In this document: piece by piece, positions 13,989 to 14,036 of the stretch | How positions within the stretch are numbered: position 1 is the stretch's first letter | Layout: each line of letters starts with the position of its first letter | Source of the DNA: Acidobacteriota bacterium | GTDB lineage: Bacteria > Acidobacteriota > Terriglobia > Versatilivoradales > Versatilivoraceae | DNA length: 14,036 nucleotides | Reading direction: 5' to 3' | Assembly (NCBI GenBank): GCA_028875135.1 | Contig: JAPPFQ010000306.1 | Span: forward strand, 1 to 14,036 | The notes under the pieces: model-generated | Databases searched by the model: none | Seen by the model: only the letters and a program-made list of their open reading frames with translations | What the model was told of the DNA's origin: nothing | Translations under genes and position numbers: made by a program

Positions 13989-14036
13989 TCATTTCTGAGA
14001 GCGAACTTCGTCAACGAAAGCCTTGATGTCAGACGG
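13989..14036 (-). CDS. C-terminal end of an unidentified minus-strand gene, cut by window edge
   Basis: The minus strand reads PSDIKAFVDEVRSQK followed by TGA at 13989-13991. The segment looks like a normal charged, helical protein C-terminus in a plausible position, convergent with ispA after an 80-base gap. Fifteen residues are too few to name a family, and the call depends on the reading continuing outside the window. Confidence 0.4.
   Translation of the reverse strand, partial: PSDIKAFVDEVRSQK

Overview
The window is GC-rich bacterial DNA (roughly 60% or more G+C by eye), densely packed with genes on both strands. The mix of genes suggests an environmental, probably Gram-negative bacterium, perhaps from the Acidobacteria or a related phylum. 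That placement is a guess from gene style: Sec-exported HtrA proteins with many PDZ domains, an actinobacterial-type CysO pathway fused to its E1, and a dprA-topA pair. No rRNA, tRNA, IS element, CRISPR array or phage gene was seen.

Layout. Positions 1-2223 (minus strand) hold the 5' half of topA preceded by dprA, a common chromosomal pair. Divergently, 2484-5421 (plus) holds a compact thiocarboxylate-dependent cysteine synthesis locus: a CysM-type synthase, a JAMM peptidase of the Mec type overlapping it by 11 bases, and a three-domain protein that joins a CysO-like sulfur carrier, a MoeB/MoeZ-type E1 and a rhodanese in one chain. This is the most interesting part of the window, because the carrier's Gly-Gly end is buried inside the fusion and must be freed before it can be charged. 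Positions 5478-8407 (plus) hold an exported HtrA-like protease with four apparent PDZ domains, translationally coupled to a smaller exported paralogue that has lost the catalytic His and Ser.

On the minus strand, 8401-10302 encodes a CysN-CysC fusion (sulfate adenylyltransferase GTPase subunit plus APS kinase). Directly before it lies what looks like only the last 25 codons of cysD, so the catalytic partner subunit appears to have been deleted. The CysN switch I region is also divergent. Next, also on the minus strand, is a CstA-family membrane transporter (10469-12118). A 397-base non-coding stretch with a strong inverted repeat and a promoter-like motif separates it from plus-strand msrA (12516-12986). 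msrA overlaps a polyprenyl synthase of the IspA type by one base. The far end carries the last 15 codons of an unidentified minus-strand gene.

How the genes fit together. Sulfur metabolism recurs: the carrier-bound route to cysteine, APS/PAPS formation, and repair of oxidised methionine. The rhodanese and E1 domains would load sulfur on the carrier, CysM would transfer it to an activated serine, and Mec would release cysteine. The two exported HtrA-like proteins form a separate envelope quality-control unit.
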